A DNA stretch of 64,000 nt from Roseiterribacter gracilis (GTDB lineage Bacteria > Pseudomonadota > Alphaproteobacteria > BOG-932 > Roseiterribacteraceae). The stretch lies in contig BOPV01000001.1 in the NCBI GenBank assembly GCA_018332375.1, forward strand, positions 1 to 64,000, in the 5' to 3' direction. This document shows, in pieces, positions 27,533 to 37,909 of the stretch. Both the position numbers and the translations under genes were made by a program. The notes under the pieces were generated by a model. It was not told where the DNA came from. It made no database searches and saw only the letters and a program-made list of their open reading frames with translations. Each line of letters begins with the position of its first letter. Position 1 is the first letter of the stretch.

Positions 27533-29230
27533 ATGACGATCAATGGTTGGCTGCAGATCGCACTCTTCGCTGTGCTGATCGTGCTGGTCACGCGCCCGCT
27601 GGGTGCGTGGATGCACGCCGTGTTCGAAGGCAAACGCCGGTTTCTTGGGATCCTTGAAACCGGCATCTACCGGCTTGCCGGCATCGACGAACGGCGCGAA
27701 CAGCACTGGACGGCCTATGCCGCCGGCATGTTGCTGTTCAGCGCCGTGTCGATCGTCGCGCTGTATCTGTTGCAGCGGTTTCAGGCGTCGTTGCCGTTGA
27801 ACCCGATGGGGCTCGGCAACAACAGCGTCGACAATTCGTTCAACACCGCGGTCAGTTTCGTCACCAACACGAACTGGCAGTCCTACACGCCCGAAACGAC
27901 CATGTCGTACCTGACCCAGATGGTCGGACTGACGGTGCAGAATTTCGCGTCGGCGGCGGTCGGCATCGCGCTGGCGATCGCGTTGGCGCGCGGCTTTACC
28001 CGCCGTCAGTCGGGAACGATCGGCAATTTCTGGGTCGATCTGGTGCGCGGCACCTTGTACGTGCTGCTGCCGCTGTCGATCGTCGCGGCACTGCTGTTCG
28101 TGTGGCAGGGCGTGCCGCAGAATTTCAGCGCCTATGTCGATGCGACGACCTTGGAAGGTGCAACCCAGCAAATCGCGCAGGGTCCGGTCGCGTCGCAAGA
28201 GGCGATCAAGATGCTGGGCACCAACGGTGGCGGCTTCTTCAACACCAACTCGGCGCACCCGTACGAAAACCCGACGCCGCTGTCGAACTTGGTGCAGATG
28301 GTGCTGATCTTCTGTCTCGGCGCCGGTTTGACCAACACGTTCGGCCGCATGGTCGGCGACCAGCGCCAGGGATGGGCGATTCTGGGTGCGATGGCGGCCT
28401 TGTGGCTGGGCGGCGTTGCGCTGGCCTATTCGGCGGAGTCGGCGGGCAATCCGGCCTTCGCGCAATTCAGCGTCGATCAAAGCGCCGGCAACATGGAAGG
28501 CAAGGAGGTGCGTTTCGGCATCGCCGCGTCGGCGCTGTTCGCAACCGTGACCACCGACGCGTCGTGCGGCGCGGTCAATGCGTTCCATGACAGCTTCACG
28601 CCGTTGGGCGGGATGGTGCCGCTGATCAACATGATGCTGGGCGAGATCATCGTCGGCGGCGTCGGCGCCGGGCTCTACGGCATGTTGTTGTTCGTCGTGA
28701 TCGCGATCTTCATCGCCGGCTTGATGGTCGGGCGCACGCCCGAATATGTCGGCAAGAAGATCGAAGCGCGCGAGGTCAAGATGACCATCCTCGCCATCCT
28801 GTGCCTGCCGTTGGCGATGCTCGGCTTCACCGCCATCGCGTCGGTGATTGAGCCGGGCCTGGCCGGTCTCGCCAATGCGGGTCCGCACGGTTTCACCGAG
28901 ATGCTCTACGCCTACACGTCGGGTGCAGCGAACAATGGCAGCGCCTTCGCGGGCCTGTCGGCGAACACGCCTTGGTACAATTACTCGATCGGCATCGCGA
29001 TGCTGATCGGCCGCTTTCTCGTCATCCTGCCGATGCTGGCCATCGCCGGTTCGCTGGCGGCGAAGAAGATCGTGCCGGCTTCGTCGGGCACGTTTCCGAC
29101 GCACGGCATGCTGTTCGTGGTGCTGCTGGTCGGGACCATCCTGATCGTTGGCGGCCTGACATTTTTTCCCGCACTCGCACTCGGTCCGATCGTCGAGCAT
29201 CTCGCGATGCAGGCCGGCACGCTTTACTGA
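27533..29230 (+). CDS. kdpA: Potassium-transporting ATPase, K+-translocating subunit KdpA
   Basis: 565 residues, about ten membrane helices. The four selectivity-loop regions are visible: [54 protein letters not shown] and [12 protein letters not shown]. KdpA is the high-affinity K+ channel-like subunit, passing ions to KdpB. Length is normal for the family. Confidence 0.98.
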   Translation: MTINGWLQIALFAVLIVLVTRPLGAWMHAVFEGKRRFLGILETGIYRLAGIDERREQHWTAYAAGMLLFSAVSIVALYLLQRFQASLPLNPMGLGNNSVDNSFNTAVSFVTNTNWQSYTPETTMSYLTQMVGLTVQNFASAAVGIALAIALARGFTRRQSGTIGNFWVDLVRGTLYVLLPLSIVAALLFVWQGVPQNFSAYVDATTLEGATQQIAQGPVASQEAIKMLGTNGGGFFNTNSAHPYENPTPLSNLVQMVLIFCLGAGLTNTFGRMVGDQRQGWAILGAMAALWLGGVALAYSAESAGNPAFAQFSVDQSAGNMEGKEVRFGIAASALFATVTTDASCGAVNAFHDSFTPLGGMVPLINMMLGEIIVGGVGAGLYGMLLFVVIAIFIAGLMVGRTPEYVGKKIEAREVKMTILAILCLPLAMLGFTAIASVIEPGLAGLANAGPHGFTEMLYAYTSGAANNGSAFAGLSANTPWYNYSIGIAMLIGRFLVILPMLAIAGSLAAKKIVPASSGTFPTHGMLFVVLLVGTILIVGGLTFFPALALGPIVEHLAMQAGTLY

Positions 29231-29246
29231 GAAGGACAGGAAGATC

Positions 29247-31280
<2,034 letters not shown>

Positions 31281-31291
31281 TGACTATGATC

Positions 31292-31441
31292 AACCGCCAA
31301 GACGCCAAGGACGCTAAGTTTCGCCAAGAGGTTTCCCGCGCGCGAAGCGCGTACCAAATCCTGCGGCGCAAGTTTTATTGCTCGCTGCGCTCGCGGACTC
31401 GTTCTCTTGGCGCGCCTTGGCGTACTTGGCGCCTTGGCGTT
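31292..31441. repeat. 150-bp palindromic repeat between kdpB and kdpC
   Basis: The left arm (31292-31330, AACCGCCAAGACGCCAAGG onward) and the right arm (31404-31441) are inverted repeats of about 38 bases with a few mismatches; both are rich in CGCCAAG units. The 73-base centre has no recognisable gene. The element is noncoding and resembles miniature inverted-repeat elements. It can fold into a long hairpin in the kdp mRNA. Confidence 0.75.
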
Positions 31442-31472
31442 GAATCTTCCTTGTGACTCAAAGAACAGAACT

Positions 31473-32075
31473 ATGCTGAACCAACTTCGTCCCGCCATCT
31501 TCGTCTTCGCAGTCCTGACCTTGCTCACCGGCGTCGCCTATCCTTATGCGATCACCGGCATCGCACAGCTCGCTTTCCCGTATCAGGCGGGCGGCAGTCT
31601 GGTGACGCGCGACGGCAAGGTGATCGGCGCCGAGATCATCGGGCAGAATTTCGACAGCGCGCGCTATTTTCACGGACGTCCATCGGCAACGACGGCAACC
31701 GATCCGAACGATGCGACCAAAACCGTGCCGGCGCCGTACAACGCGGCCAACAGTTCGGCGTCGAATGCGGGCCCGACCTCGAAAGCGCTGATCGAGCGCG
31801 TGCAGGACGACGTCGCCAAGCTGCAAGCGGAAAATCCGGGCGCCAAAGTGCCGGTCGACCTGGTCACGACCACCGGCAGCGGTCTCGATCCGCATGTCAC
31901 GCCCGCCGGTGCGTTGTTCCAGGTACCGCGCGTCGCCAAGGCCCGCGGGCTGGACGAGGCGCGCGTGCGCCGGCTGGTCGAGGACGCGGTCGAAGGCCGC
32001 TTGTTCGGCCTGATCGGCGAACGTCGCGTCAACGTGCTGAAGCTCAATCTGGCGCTCGATGCACTGACAGGGTAG
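31473..32075 (+). CDS. kdpC: Potassium-transporting ATPase subunit KdpC
   Basis: 200 residues from ATG 31473. An N-terminal membrane helix (FVFAVLTLLTGVAYPYAITG) is followed by KdpC signatures GQNFDSARYFHGRPSAT, NAGPTSKALIERVQDD and SGLDPHVTPAGALFQVPRVA. KdpC associates with KdpB and aids K+ affinity. The frame stays open to 31407 within the repeat, but that part has no KdpC similarity. Confidence 0.97.
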   Translation: MLNQLRPAIFVFAVLTLLTGVAYPYAITGIAQLAFPYQAGGSLVTRDGKVIGAEIIGQNFDSARYFHGRPSATTATDPNDATKTVPAPYNAANSSASNAGPTSKALIERVQDDVAKLQAENPGAKVPVDLVTTTGSGLDPHVTPAGALFQVPRVAKARGLDEARVRRLVEDAVEGRLFGLIGERRVNVLKLNLALDALTG

Positions 32076-32084
32076 GCGAGGGTG

Positions 32085-34742
32085 ATGAAGGACGATCGCC
32101 GCCCGTCCCCCGACGCCTTGTTGGAGCGTGCTGCGCGCGAGCGTAGCGGCAAGCTGAAAATCTATCTCGGCGCCGCGCCGGGCGTGGGCAAGACCTACGA
32201 GATGCTCGAAGACGCCTGGGCCAAACGGCGCGACGGCGTCGACGTCGTGATCGGCGTGGTCGAAACCCATGCGCGCCCCGAGACCGAGGCGCTGCTGCCC
32301 GGGCTGGAAGTGATCGAGCGGCGCGAGATCGAACATCGCGGCGTGAAGCTGCACGAGCTGGATCTCGACGCGATCCTGGCGCGGCGTCCGGCGCTGGTGC
32401 TGGTCGACGAGCTGGCCCACACCAACGCGCCCGGCAGCCGCCATCCCAAACGCTACCAGGACGTCGAAGAGCTGCTGGCTGCCGGCATCGACGTGTGGAG
32501 CTGCATGAATGTGCAGCATGTCGAAAGCCTGAACGACGTGGTGGCGTCGATCACGCGCGTGCGCGTGCGCGAAACCGTGCCGGATTCAATCCTCGATCGC
32601 GCCGACGAAATCGAGCTGGTCGATCTGCCGCCCGACGACCTGATGCAGCGTTTGCGCGAAGGCAAAGTCTATGTCGCCGATGCGGGCGGCGAGCGCGCGC
32701 TGGCCAATTTCTTCCAGCCCGGAAATCTGACCGCGCTGCGTGAACTGGCACTGCGTCGCGCTGCGCAACGCGTCGACCAGCAGATGCAAAGCTGGATGCG
32801 CGCCCACGCGGTCGAAGGGCCGTGGGCTGCGGGCGAACATGTGCTGGTCGCCTTGTCGCCCGCACGCGATCCGGCGGCGCTGGTGCGTGCGGCCAAGCTG
32901 CTGGCCGACCGGCTGCACGCATCACTGACCGCGATCCATGTCGATACGCATCGCGCAATCGGACCCAAGATGCAGGCGCGCCTCGACGAGGCGTTGCGTC
33001 TTGCGGAACGGTTGGGCGGCACCGCGTTGTCGGTGCCGGGGCAAAGCGCGGTCGACGAGATCCTCGCCTATGCGCGCGATCACAACGTGACGCAGATCGT
33101 GCTGGGCGCCTCGACGCGCGGCCGTTGGATCGAACGCGTGTTCGGCTCGACCGTGCACGAGCTGGTGCGCCGCGCCGGACCCGTCTCGGTGCATCTGATC
33201 GCCGCCGACGCAGCCGAACCCGAACGCGGCACGCGCCAGATCGAAGTCGAGCCGCCGCGTGCAACCGCCTGGGCTGCTTCGGTGCTGCTGGTTGCGGCGG
33301 CACTGGGCGTCGGGCTGGTGATCGAACATTTCACCTCGGCGCTCAACGTGTCGCTGGCCTTTCTGACCGCGGTCGTTGCCGCCGCAGCAATCGGCGGGCG
33401 CGGGCCGGCCTTGTTCGCCTGTGTGTTGTCGGTCGGTGCGTACAACTTCTTTTTCCTGCCACCGATCTACACATTCACGATCACCGAACCGGAAAACATC
33501 GTCGCGCTGTTTTTCTTCTTCATCGTTGCGGTGCTGGTGTCGAACCTATCGGCGCGGCAACGCATGCATGCGGTCTCGGCGCGGCGCCAGGCGCGCATCC
33601 AGGCCGAGCTCTATGCCTTCAGCCGTAAAATCGCTGGCGTCGTCGCACTCGACGATTTGCTGTGGACCGCCTCGGTGCAGATCGCCTCAGCGCTCGACGT
33701 GCGCGTGGTGTTTCTGTTGCCCGATCGCGACGGCCTGCGCGTTGCAGCCGGCTTCCCGCCCGAAGACACGATCGATGCAGCCGACATGGCGGCGGCGCGC
33801 TGGAGCTTCGCGCATGCACGTCCCGCCGGACGCGACGCCGACACCTTGCCGGGTGCGAAGCGGTTGTTTCTGCCGCTGATCGTCGGCGGTGCCGTGGTTG
33901 CGGTCGTCGGTATCGATCGCGATGCACCCGGGCAATTGCTGTCGCCCGATCGTCGTCGTCTGCTGGAAACGCTGCTCGATCAGACCGCGTCGGCGATCGA
34001 ACGTGTCGGCTTGGCGGGCAAGGTCGAAGCAACGCGCCTTGAAGCGGAAACCGAACGGTTGCGTGCGGCGCTGCTGACCTCGATCAGCCACGATTTGCGT
34101 ACGCCGCTGGTGTCGATCACCGGCGCGGTGTCGTCGCTGCGCGGCTATGGCGACAGTTACGACCCGGCCCAGCGCGACGAGCTGCTGCGCACGGTCGAAG
34201 AAGAAGCCGCACGGCTGAACCGGTTCATCTCGAACCTGCTGGCGATGACGCGGCTTGAATCGGGCACGATCGACGCGGCGCATGACGCGGTCGATCTGGA
34301 AGAGGTCGTGGGAACGGCGCTGGAGCGCGTCCGCCCGGTGCTCGATCCGTCACGGATCAGCTTTGCGCCGGAAGGGGATTTGCCTGCGGTCCGCGGCGAC
34401 TATCTGTTGCTGGAGCAAGTGCTGGTCAACCTGCTCGACAATGCGGCCAAATATGCCGTGACGGACGAGCAGACCGCGCCGCTGGTGACGATCACCGCGC
34501 GCAGGGACGGAGACGTGGTGCAGATCGATCTGGCAGATAACGGGCCCGGCATTCCGGCCGCCGACCTCGAACGCGTGTTCGACAAATTCTACCGCGTGCG
34601 CGAAGGCGACCGCCGCCGCGCCGGCACCGGTCTTGGCCTTGCGATCTGCCGCGGCTTCGTCGAAGCGATGGGCGGCACGATCAAGGCGGTCGAGTCAGCC
34701 AACGGCGCACATTTCGTCGTGCGTCTTCCGGTGTCGCAATAA
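32085..34742 (+). CDS. kdpD: Potassium sensor histidine kinase KdpD
   Basis: 885 residues from ATG 32085 (GTG at 32082 also possible). An N-terminal KdpD domain has a Walker A GAAPGVGKT and RHPKRYQDVEELL; a universal-stress-like domain follows. Four membrane helices at about 405-490 (AASVLLVAAALGVGLVIEHF), a GAF-like region, then HisKA SISHDLRTPL with His669 and an ATPase with GTGLGLAICRGF. It senses K+ limitation and phosphorylates KdpE. Confidence 0.97.
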   Translation: MKDDRRPSPDALLERAARERSGKLKIYLGAAPGVGKTYEMLEDAWAKRRDGVDVVIGVVETHARPETEALLPGLEVIERREIEHRGVKLHELDLDAILARRPALVLVDELAHTNAPGSRHPKRYQDVEELLAAGIDVWSCMNVQHVESLNDVVASITRVRVRETVPDSILDRADEIELVDLPPDDLMQRLREGKVYVADAGGERALANFFQPGNLTALRELALRRAAQRVDQQMQSWMRAHAVEGPWAAGEHVLVALSPARDPAALVRAAKLLADRLHASLTAIHVDTHRAIGPKMQARLDEALRLAERLGGTALSVPGQSAVDEILAYARDHNVTQIVLGASTRGRWIERVFGSTVHELVRRAGPVSVHLIAADAAEPERGTRQIEVEPPRATAWAASVLLVAAALGVGLVIEHFTSALNVSLAFLTAVVAAAAIGGRGPALFACVLSVGAYNFFFLPPIYTFTITEPENIVALFFFFIVAVLVSNLSARQRMHAVSARRQARIQAELYAFSRKIAGVVALDDLLWTASVQIASALDVRVVFLLPDRDGLRVAAGFPPEDTIDAADMAAARWSFAHARPAGRDADTLPGAKRLFLPLIVGGAVVAVVGIDRDAPGQLLSPDRRRLLETLLDQTASAIERVGLAGKVEATRLEAETERLRAALLTSISHDLRTPLVSITGAVSSLRGYGDSYDPAQRDELLRTVEEEAARLNRFISNLLAMTRLESGTIDAAHDAVDLEEVVGTALERVRPVLDPSRISFAPEGDLPAVRGDYLLLEQVLVNLLDNAAKYAVTDEQTAPLVTITARRDGDVVQIDLADNGPGIPAADLERVFDKFYRVREGDRRRAGTGLGLAICRGFVEAMGGTIKAVESANGAHFVVRLPVSQ

Positions 34743-35431
34743 TGTCGCCACGCCCGACCAAAGTGCTGGTCGTCGATGACGAGCCTGCCATCCGCCGCTT
34801 CTTGCGCACCAGCCTGACCGCGCAAGGCTACGACGTCGTCGAAGCCGACACGGCCGCCGGCGCGCTGGCCGAAGCGGCGCGCGAAAAGCCCGACGTGATC
34901 GTGCTGGATCTGGGCCTGCCCGACGCAGACGGGCTGGAGGTCGTGCGCAAGATCCGCGCTGAGCGCACCACGCCGATCGTGGTCCTGTCGGTGCGCGACG
35001 ACGAGCGCGGCAAAGTCGAAGCGCTCGAACTTGGCGCCGACGACTACGTGGTCAAACCGTTCGGCATGGACGAGTTGATCGCGCGTTTGAAAACCGCACT
35101 GCGTCACGGGCTGCAGGCGCAGGGCACGACACCGATCTTCGAAGCAGGCGATCTGAAAGTCGATCTCGTCCATCGCCATGTCTGGACGCGCGGCGAAGAA
35201 GTGCATCTGTCGCCCAAAGAATATGACCTGCTTGCCGAACTGGTGCGGCACGCGGGCAAGGTGCTGACGCACAAACATCTGCTGCGCGCCGTCTGGGGCC
35301 CAGCCTACGACGACGCGCAGTATCTGCGTGTGTTCATGCGCCAGCTGCGCCGCAAGTTGGAAAGTGATCCGGCGCGGCCGGGGCTGATTTTGACCGAGCC
35401 GGGTGTGGGGTATCGGTTGCGGGCGCCGTAA
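34742..35431 (+). CDS. kdpE: Response regulator KdpE
   Basis: 229 residues. The receiver has Asp56 (VLDLGLPDADGL) and the conserved Lys in VVKPFGMDEL; the C-terminal OmpR-type winged helix has HLSPKEYDLLAELVRHAGKV and QLRRKLESDP. It partners KdpD. The start shares a base with the kdpD stop (TAATG). It probably acts at the boxes in the region before 26580. Confidence 0.96.
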   Translation: MSPRPTKVLVVDDEPAIRRFLRTSLTAQGYDVVEADTAAGALAEAAREKPDVIVLDLGLPDADGLEVVRKIRAERTTPIVVLSVRDDERGKVEALELGADDYVVKPFGMDELIARLKTALRHGLQAQGTTPIFEAGDLKVDLVHRHVWTRGEEVHLSPKEYDLLAELVRHAGKVLTHKHLLRAVWGPAYDDAQYLRVFMRQLRRKLESDPARPGLILTEPGVGYRLRAP

Positions 35432-35434
35432 TAT

Positions 35435-35452
35435 TCCCTGCGAAAGCAGGGA
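35435..35452. terminator. Short hairpin just after kdpE
   Basis: TCCCTGC (35435-35441) and GCAGGGA (35446-35452) form a 7-base perfect stem around a GAAA loop, 3 bases after the kdpE stop. There is no run of T after it, so it may be a weak terminator or a small member of the palindromic repeats common in alphaproteobacteria. Confidence 0.4.
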
Positions 35453-35500
35453 TCCATTTATCCGCCGCTGCGCCTTTCCTTTGTCGCTACAACCTAACCA

Positions 35501-35585
35501 CGTCATGCCCGGGCTTGACCCCGGCATCCACGCGATTGGTGAGTCACAAGTAGCGTGGATGCCCGCCGCAAGGGCGGGCATGACG
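35501..35585 (+). repeat. REP-like palindromic repeat, copy 1
   Basis: 85 bases starting CGTCATGCCCGGGCTTGACC and ending GGGCGGGCATGACG, with inverted arms around GTGAGTCACAAGTAGCG. Translated, it gives the spurious MPGLDPGIHA string seen around such elements. Copy 2 at 36456-36540 matches it in reverse complement with only a few differences. Confidence 0.85.
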
Positions 35586-35586
35586 G

Positions 35587-35844
35587 TCAGCGTTTCTTAC
35601 GCTTTGGTTTTTCGTCGAAGTCGGTTTCGTCGAACAGCGCAGCGATCGGAACGTCGAACGCATCGGCAAATCGTTCGAGCATGTCGATCGTCGGAGCATA
35701 CAAGCCGCTCTCGTATTCGCTGATGCGCGCGGGTTTTACGCCGGTGAGTTCGCCGAGTGCGACCTGAGACAAGCCTGCCCGCGTACGAAGGCGACGAAGG
35801 TTGTGGCCGAAGAGTCGTCGTGGCCGTGAAACTGCTTCCGACAA
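35587..35844 (-). CDS. XRE-family helix-turn-helix regulator
   Basis: 85 residues. The helix-turn-helix covers about residues 13-67: NLRRLRTRAGLSQVALGELT then KPARISEYESGLYAPTIDML. A basic tail KPKRKKR follows. The only usable start is TTG at 35844, with GGAAAG 7 bases upstream. Its stop abuts REP copy 1. It stands alone between two REP copies, so its targets are unknown; a palindrome lies 36 bases upstream. Confidence 0.85.
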   Translation of the reverse strand: MSEAVSRPRRLFGHNLRRLRTRAGLSQVALGELTGVKPARISEYESGLYAPTIDMLERFADAFDVPIAALFDETDFDEKPKRKKR

Positions 35845-35879
35845 AGTAGCGTCTTTCCGCTTTTGTTCTTGACCGGCTA

Positions 35880-35893
35880 TCCCAAGTTTGGGA
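35880..35893. promoter_or_regulatory. Palindrome upstream of the XRE gene, candidate operator
   Basis: TCCCAA-GT-TTGGGA, perfect arms of 6 bases, 36 bases before the TTG start on the minus strand. An autoregulatory site is a reasonable guess, as XRE regulators often bind short palindromes near their own promoter. Confidence 0.35.
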
Positions 35894-35980
35894 ATCTGCT
35901 GATGTCGCTAATCGCGGCGGCCGAACGAGGTGCGTGAACACCCCGCCCGGCCTGACCACAAACCAAGGAGTGCTTGGATC

Positions 35981-36058
35981 ATGGCTGATTCCGAGAATAC
36001 CCGAACTATGCGCGCTTTGCGCCATACCCCGAATGCCGGCCGGGGAGGGCGCCAATGA
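35981..36058 (+). CDS. Possible 25-residue leader or small protein
   Basis: MADSENTRTMRALRHTPNAG followed by RGGRQ. An AAGGAG sits 10 bases before the ATG, and the TGA overlaps the next ATG (ATGA), which would couple the two. No family is recognised. The good ribosome-binding site supports translation, but the length makes it tentative. Confidence 0.4.
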   Translation: MADSENTRTMRALRHTPNAGRGGRQ

Positions 36059-36444
36059 CCGAGCGCCCCAAACCCAATGACGATCGCGCCCTGGCGATGT
36101 GCGTGCTGTGGCAGAGCAACTGCGACCGGTTGGAAGAGAACGCCAAGCTTGCTTCGCGATACGAGCAACGCGTGTTTGACCTGGGCGAAACCAGCGACGA
36201 ACGGCCCGAAGCCCAGCGCCAATACATTGCAGCGGCGAAGGTGCGCGACCGGATCGCCGACGATCTCGAAATCCTTGGCCGCGCGATCTTCGCGACGGCG
36301 GCGCAGTCGTATGAAGGTGCATCGGCGAAGCTGGCCGTTGCCATTCGCGGTGAGTCACCGTCGCTGACCGACCCCAATCCACCGTGGCCGCAACTGCGGT
36401 CGGTGCTGGATGACCTGACGCGGTTGGTTGCGGCGTCGGCGTAA
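36055..36444 (+). CDS. Hypothetical helical protein
   Basis: 129 residues, no signal peptide or membrane segment, predicted mostly helical with many Ala, Arg and Glu (for example LEENAKLASRYEQRVFDLGE). No family was recognised. The only ribosome-binding site is inside the preceding small frame (GGGGAGGG about 8 bases upstream). It is followed 12 bases later by REP copy 2. Confidence 0.6.
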   Translation: MTERPKPNDDRALAMCVLWQSNCDRLEENAKLASRYEQRVFDLGETSDERPEAQRQYIAAAKVRDRIADDLEILGRAIFATAAQSYEGASAKLAVAIRGESPSLTDPNPPWPQLRSVLDDLTRLVAASA

Positions 36445-36455
36445 CATCCCCCGTT

Positions 36456-36540
36456 CGTCATGCCCGGCTTCACGCCGGGCATCCACGCTACGTGTGACTC
36501 ACCAATCGCGTGGATGCCCGGGTCGAGCCCGGGCATGACG
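36456..36540 (-). repeat. REP-like palindromic repeat, copy 2 (inverted)
   Basis: 85 bases. Its reverse complement begins CGTCATGCCCGGGCTCGACC and aligns along its full length with copy 1, including the central GCGATTGGTGAGTCACA. The two copies in opposite orientation bracket 870 bases with the XRE gene and two small genes. Confidence 0.85.
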
Positions 36541-36651
36541 TGCATGGTTAGACCGCCGTCGCCGAGCGTTACGATTGGTCTGCGGTGACACGGGGCGACG
36601 CCGTGCTAAGGAGCGTGCCGACGCCAAGACGACCTACCAAGGAGATCCACG

Positions 36652-37044
36652 ATGCCGATCCCGACAACCGTGGGCGCGTTCGCGATCGTGCCGCACAACG
36701 ACCTTCCGGCGGCGATCCCGTTCTGGGAGCGGCTCGGCTTCGCGCGCGTCGGCGGTGACGCGCAGTACGTCATTCTGCAGGGCTGGGGCTGCGAGCTGCA
36801 TCTGACCCAGGCAGGCACCGGACCGTGGCGCGTGCCGGAAGAGCACAACCCGTTCGGCGTCTTCATTCGCACGCCCCATGTCGATGCCATCGCTGCACGC
36901 GTCGACGATCTGATCATCCGCCCCGGCGGCGTTCTGCGGCATCGCGAATGGGGCCTGTACGAAGTCGGGATCGCAGGTCCCGACGGCTTGCTTGTGCGCA
37001 TCGGCTGGCTGTCGCGGCTGATGCAGGACGACAAGCCAACCTAA
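36652..37044 (+). CDS. VOC-superfamily (glyoxalase/bleomycin-resistance-like) protein
   Basis: 130 residues, beta-alpha-beta-beta-beta repeats: VGAFAIVPHNDLPAAIPFWE and RLGFARVGGDAQYVILQGWG opening, then GVFIRTPHVDAIAARV and EWGLYEVGIAGPDGLLVRIGW. The pattern resembles bleomycin-binding or antibiotic-resistance proteins of this fold, though substrate is unknown. AAGGAGA lies 7 bases upstream. 55 bases separate it from arsR. Confidence 0.82.
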   Translation: MPIPTTVGAFAIVPHNDLPAAIPFWERLGFARVGGDAQYVILQGWGCELHLTQAGTGPWRVPEEHNPFGVFIRTPHVDAIAARVDDLIIRPGGVLRHREWGLYEVGIAGPDGLLVRIGWLSRLMQDDKPT

Positions 37045-37064
37045 ACAGCCAGGTCGATTGCCGC

Positions 37065-37092
37065 TTGACTCCGGTCTTTATTTCGATAATTC
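37065..37092 (+). promoter_or_regulatory. Promoter for the arsR operon
   Basis: TTGACT (37065-37070), 16-base spacer, TAATTC (37087-37092). The expected transcription start falls within a few bases of the arsR ATG at 37100. The -10 element is inside the palindromic operator. Confidence 0.55.
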
Positions 37093-37100
37093 TCGAAATA
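37079..37100. promoter_or_regulatory. ArsR operator palindrome
   Basis: Perfect arms TATTTCGA (37079-37086) and TCGAAATA (37093-37100) flank the 6-base TAATTC. It covers the probable -10 element and the first base of the arsR start codon, so repressor binding would block transcription. The A/T-rich arms around TCGA fit ArsR-family sites. Confidence 0.7.
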
Positions 37101-37471
37101 TGGAAACGGCAGATGCAGTAACGGCTTTGGGCGCCCTGGCGCAGGAAACGCGCCTGGACGTGTTCCGGACCTTGGTGAAAGCGGGACCGAGCGGTCTGGC
37201 TGCGGGCGAGATCGCGGCGCATCTCGGCGTCGCGCCCTCGACCTTGTCGTTTCATCTCGCCCATCTCGAACGCGCCGGCTTGCTGCGCTCGACCCGGCAG
37301 CAGCGGTCGATCGTCTACGCCGCCGATTTCGACGGCACGCGCGCGCTGCTGACGTTCCTCACCGAAGATTGCTGCAACGGCCATCCCGAGATCTGCGGCG
37401 ATCTCGGCCGCGCCGCGTCCTGCAGCAGCCCGAAGAAATCAACGCGCAAGGCAAAGGAGACCACGCGATGA
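37100..37471 (+). CDS. arsR: ArsR-family arsenic-responsive repressor
   Basis: 123 residues from ATG 37100; the upstream frame to 37058 has no ArsR similarity. The winged helix is LAAGEIAAHLGVAPSTLSFH and LERAGLLRSTRQQRSIVYA. The As(III)-binding cysteines are probably Cys91, Cys92 and Cys99 in CCNGHPEIC near the C-terminus, the type of C-terminal site described for some ArsR proteins. No Shine-Dalgarno sequence precedes the ATG, so the mRNA may be leaderless. It overlaps arsI by 4 bases. Confidence 0.9.
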   Translation: METADAVTALGALAQETRLDVFRTLVKAGPSGLAAGEIAAHLGVAPSTLSFHLAHLERAGLLRSTRQQRSIVYAADFDGTRALLTFLTEDCCNGHPEICGDLGRAASCSSPKKSTRKAKETTR

Positions 37472-37902
37472 AACGCCTGCATGTACATGTTGCGGTCGAC
37501 GATCTGTCGAAAGCGATCGGATTCTATTCGACCTTGTTTGCGGCCCAGCCGACGCGTGTCGAATCCGACTATGCCAAATGGATGCTCGACGATCCGCGCG
37601 TGAATTTCGCGATCTCCAGCCGTGGACATGCGCAGGGCATCGAACATCTTGGCATTCAGGTCGAAACCGCTGACGAGCTGCGCGAAGTCTATGGACGGTT
37701 GCAGCAAGCCGACGGCGCGGTGCGCGAAGAAGGTGCGGTGACCTGCTGCTACGCCAAGTCGGAAAAGAGCTGGATCGCCGATCCGGCCGGCGTCGAGTGG
37801 GAAACGTTTCTGACCAGCGGCGACAGCCAGACCTGGTATGGCGACCGCGCGCACGAGCTGGAAGGCGAACAGCCGTCGCTGAAAAAGACCTGTTGCAACT
37901 GA
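37468..37902 (+). CDS. arsI: ArsI/CadI-like VOC protein (organoarsenical C-As lyase candidate)
   Basis: 144 residues. A vicinal cysteine pair, Cys93-Cys94 in AVTCCYAKSEKSW, and the metal-site residues His5 or His7, His60 and Glu112 (VEWETF) fit ArsI, the Fe(II)-dependent lyase that removes methyl groups or aryl arsenic. A second pair, TCCN, ends the protein. It is coupled to arsR (ATGA) and precedes an aquaporin. A plain cadmium-induced CadI homologue is an alternative. Confidence 0.8.
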   Translation: MKRLHVHVAVDDLSKAIGFYSTLFAAQPTRVESDYAKWMLDDPRVNFAISSRGHAQGIEHLGIQVETADELREVYGRLQQADGAVREEGAVTCCYAKSEKSWIADPAGVEWETFLTSGDSQTWYGDRAHELEGEQPSLKKTCCN

Positions 37903-37909
37903 TCCGCGC

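Noticed and set aside
36006..36545. Minus-strand frame starting MHVMPGLDPGIHAIGES.
   Set aside because: Its N-terminus is a translation of the REP-like repeat, a well-known false gene pattern, and the rest lies opposite the 129-residue gene.
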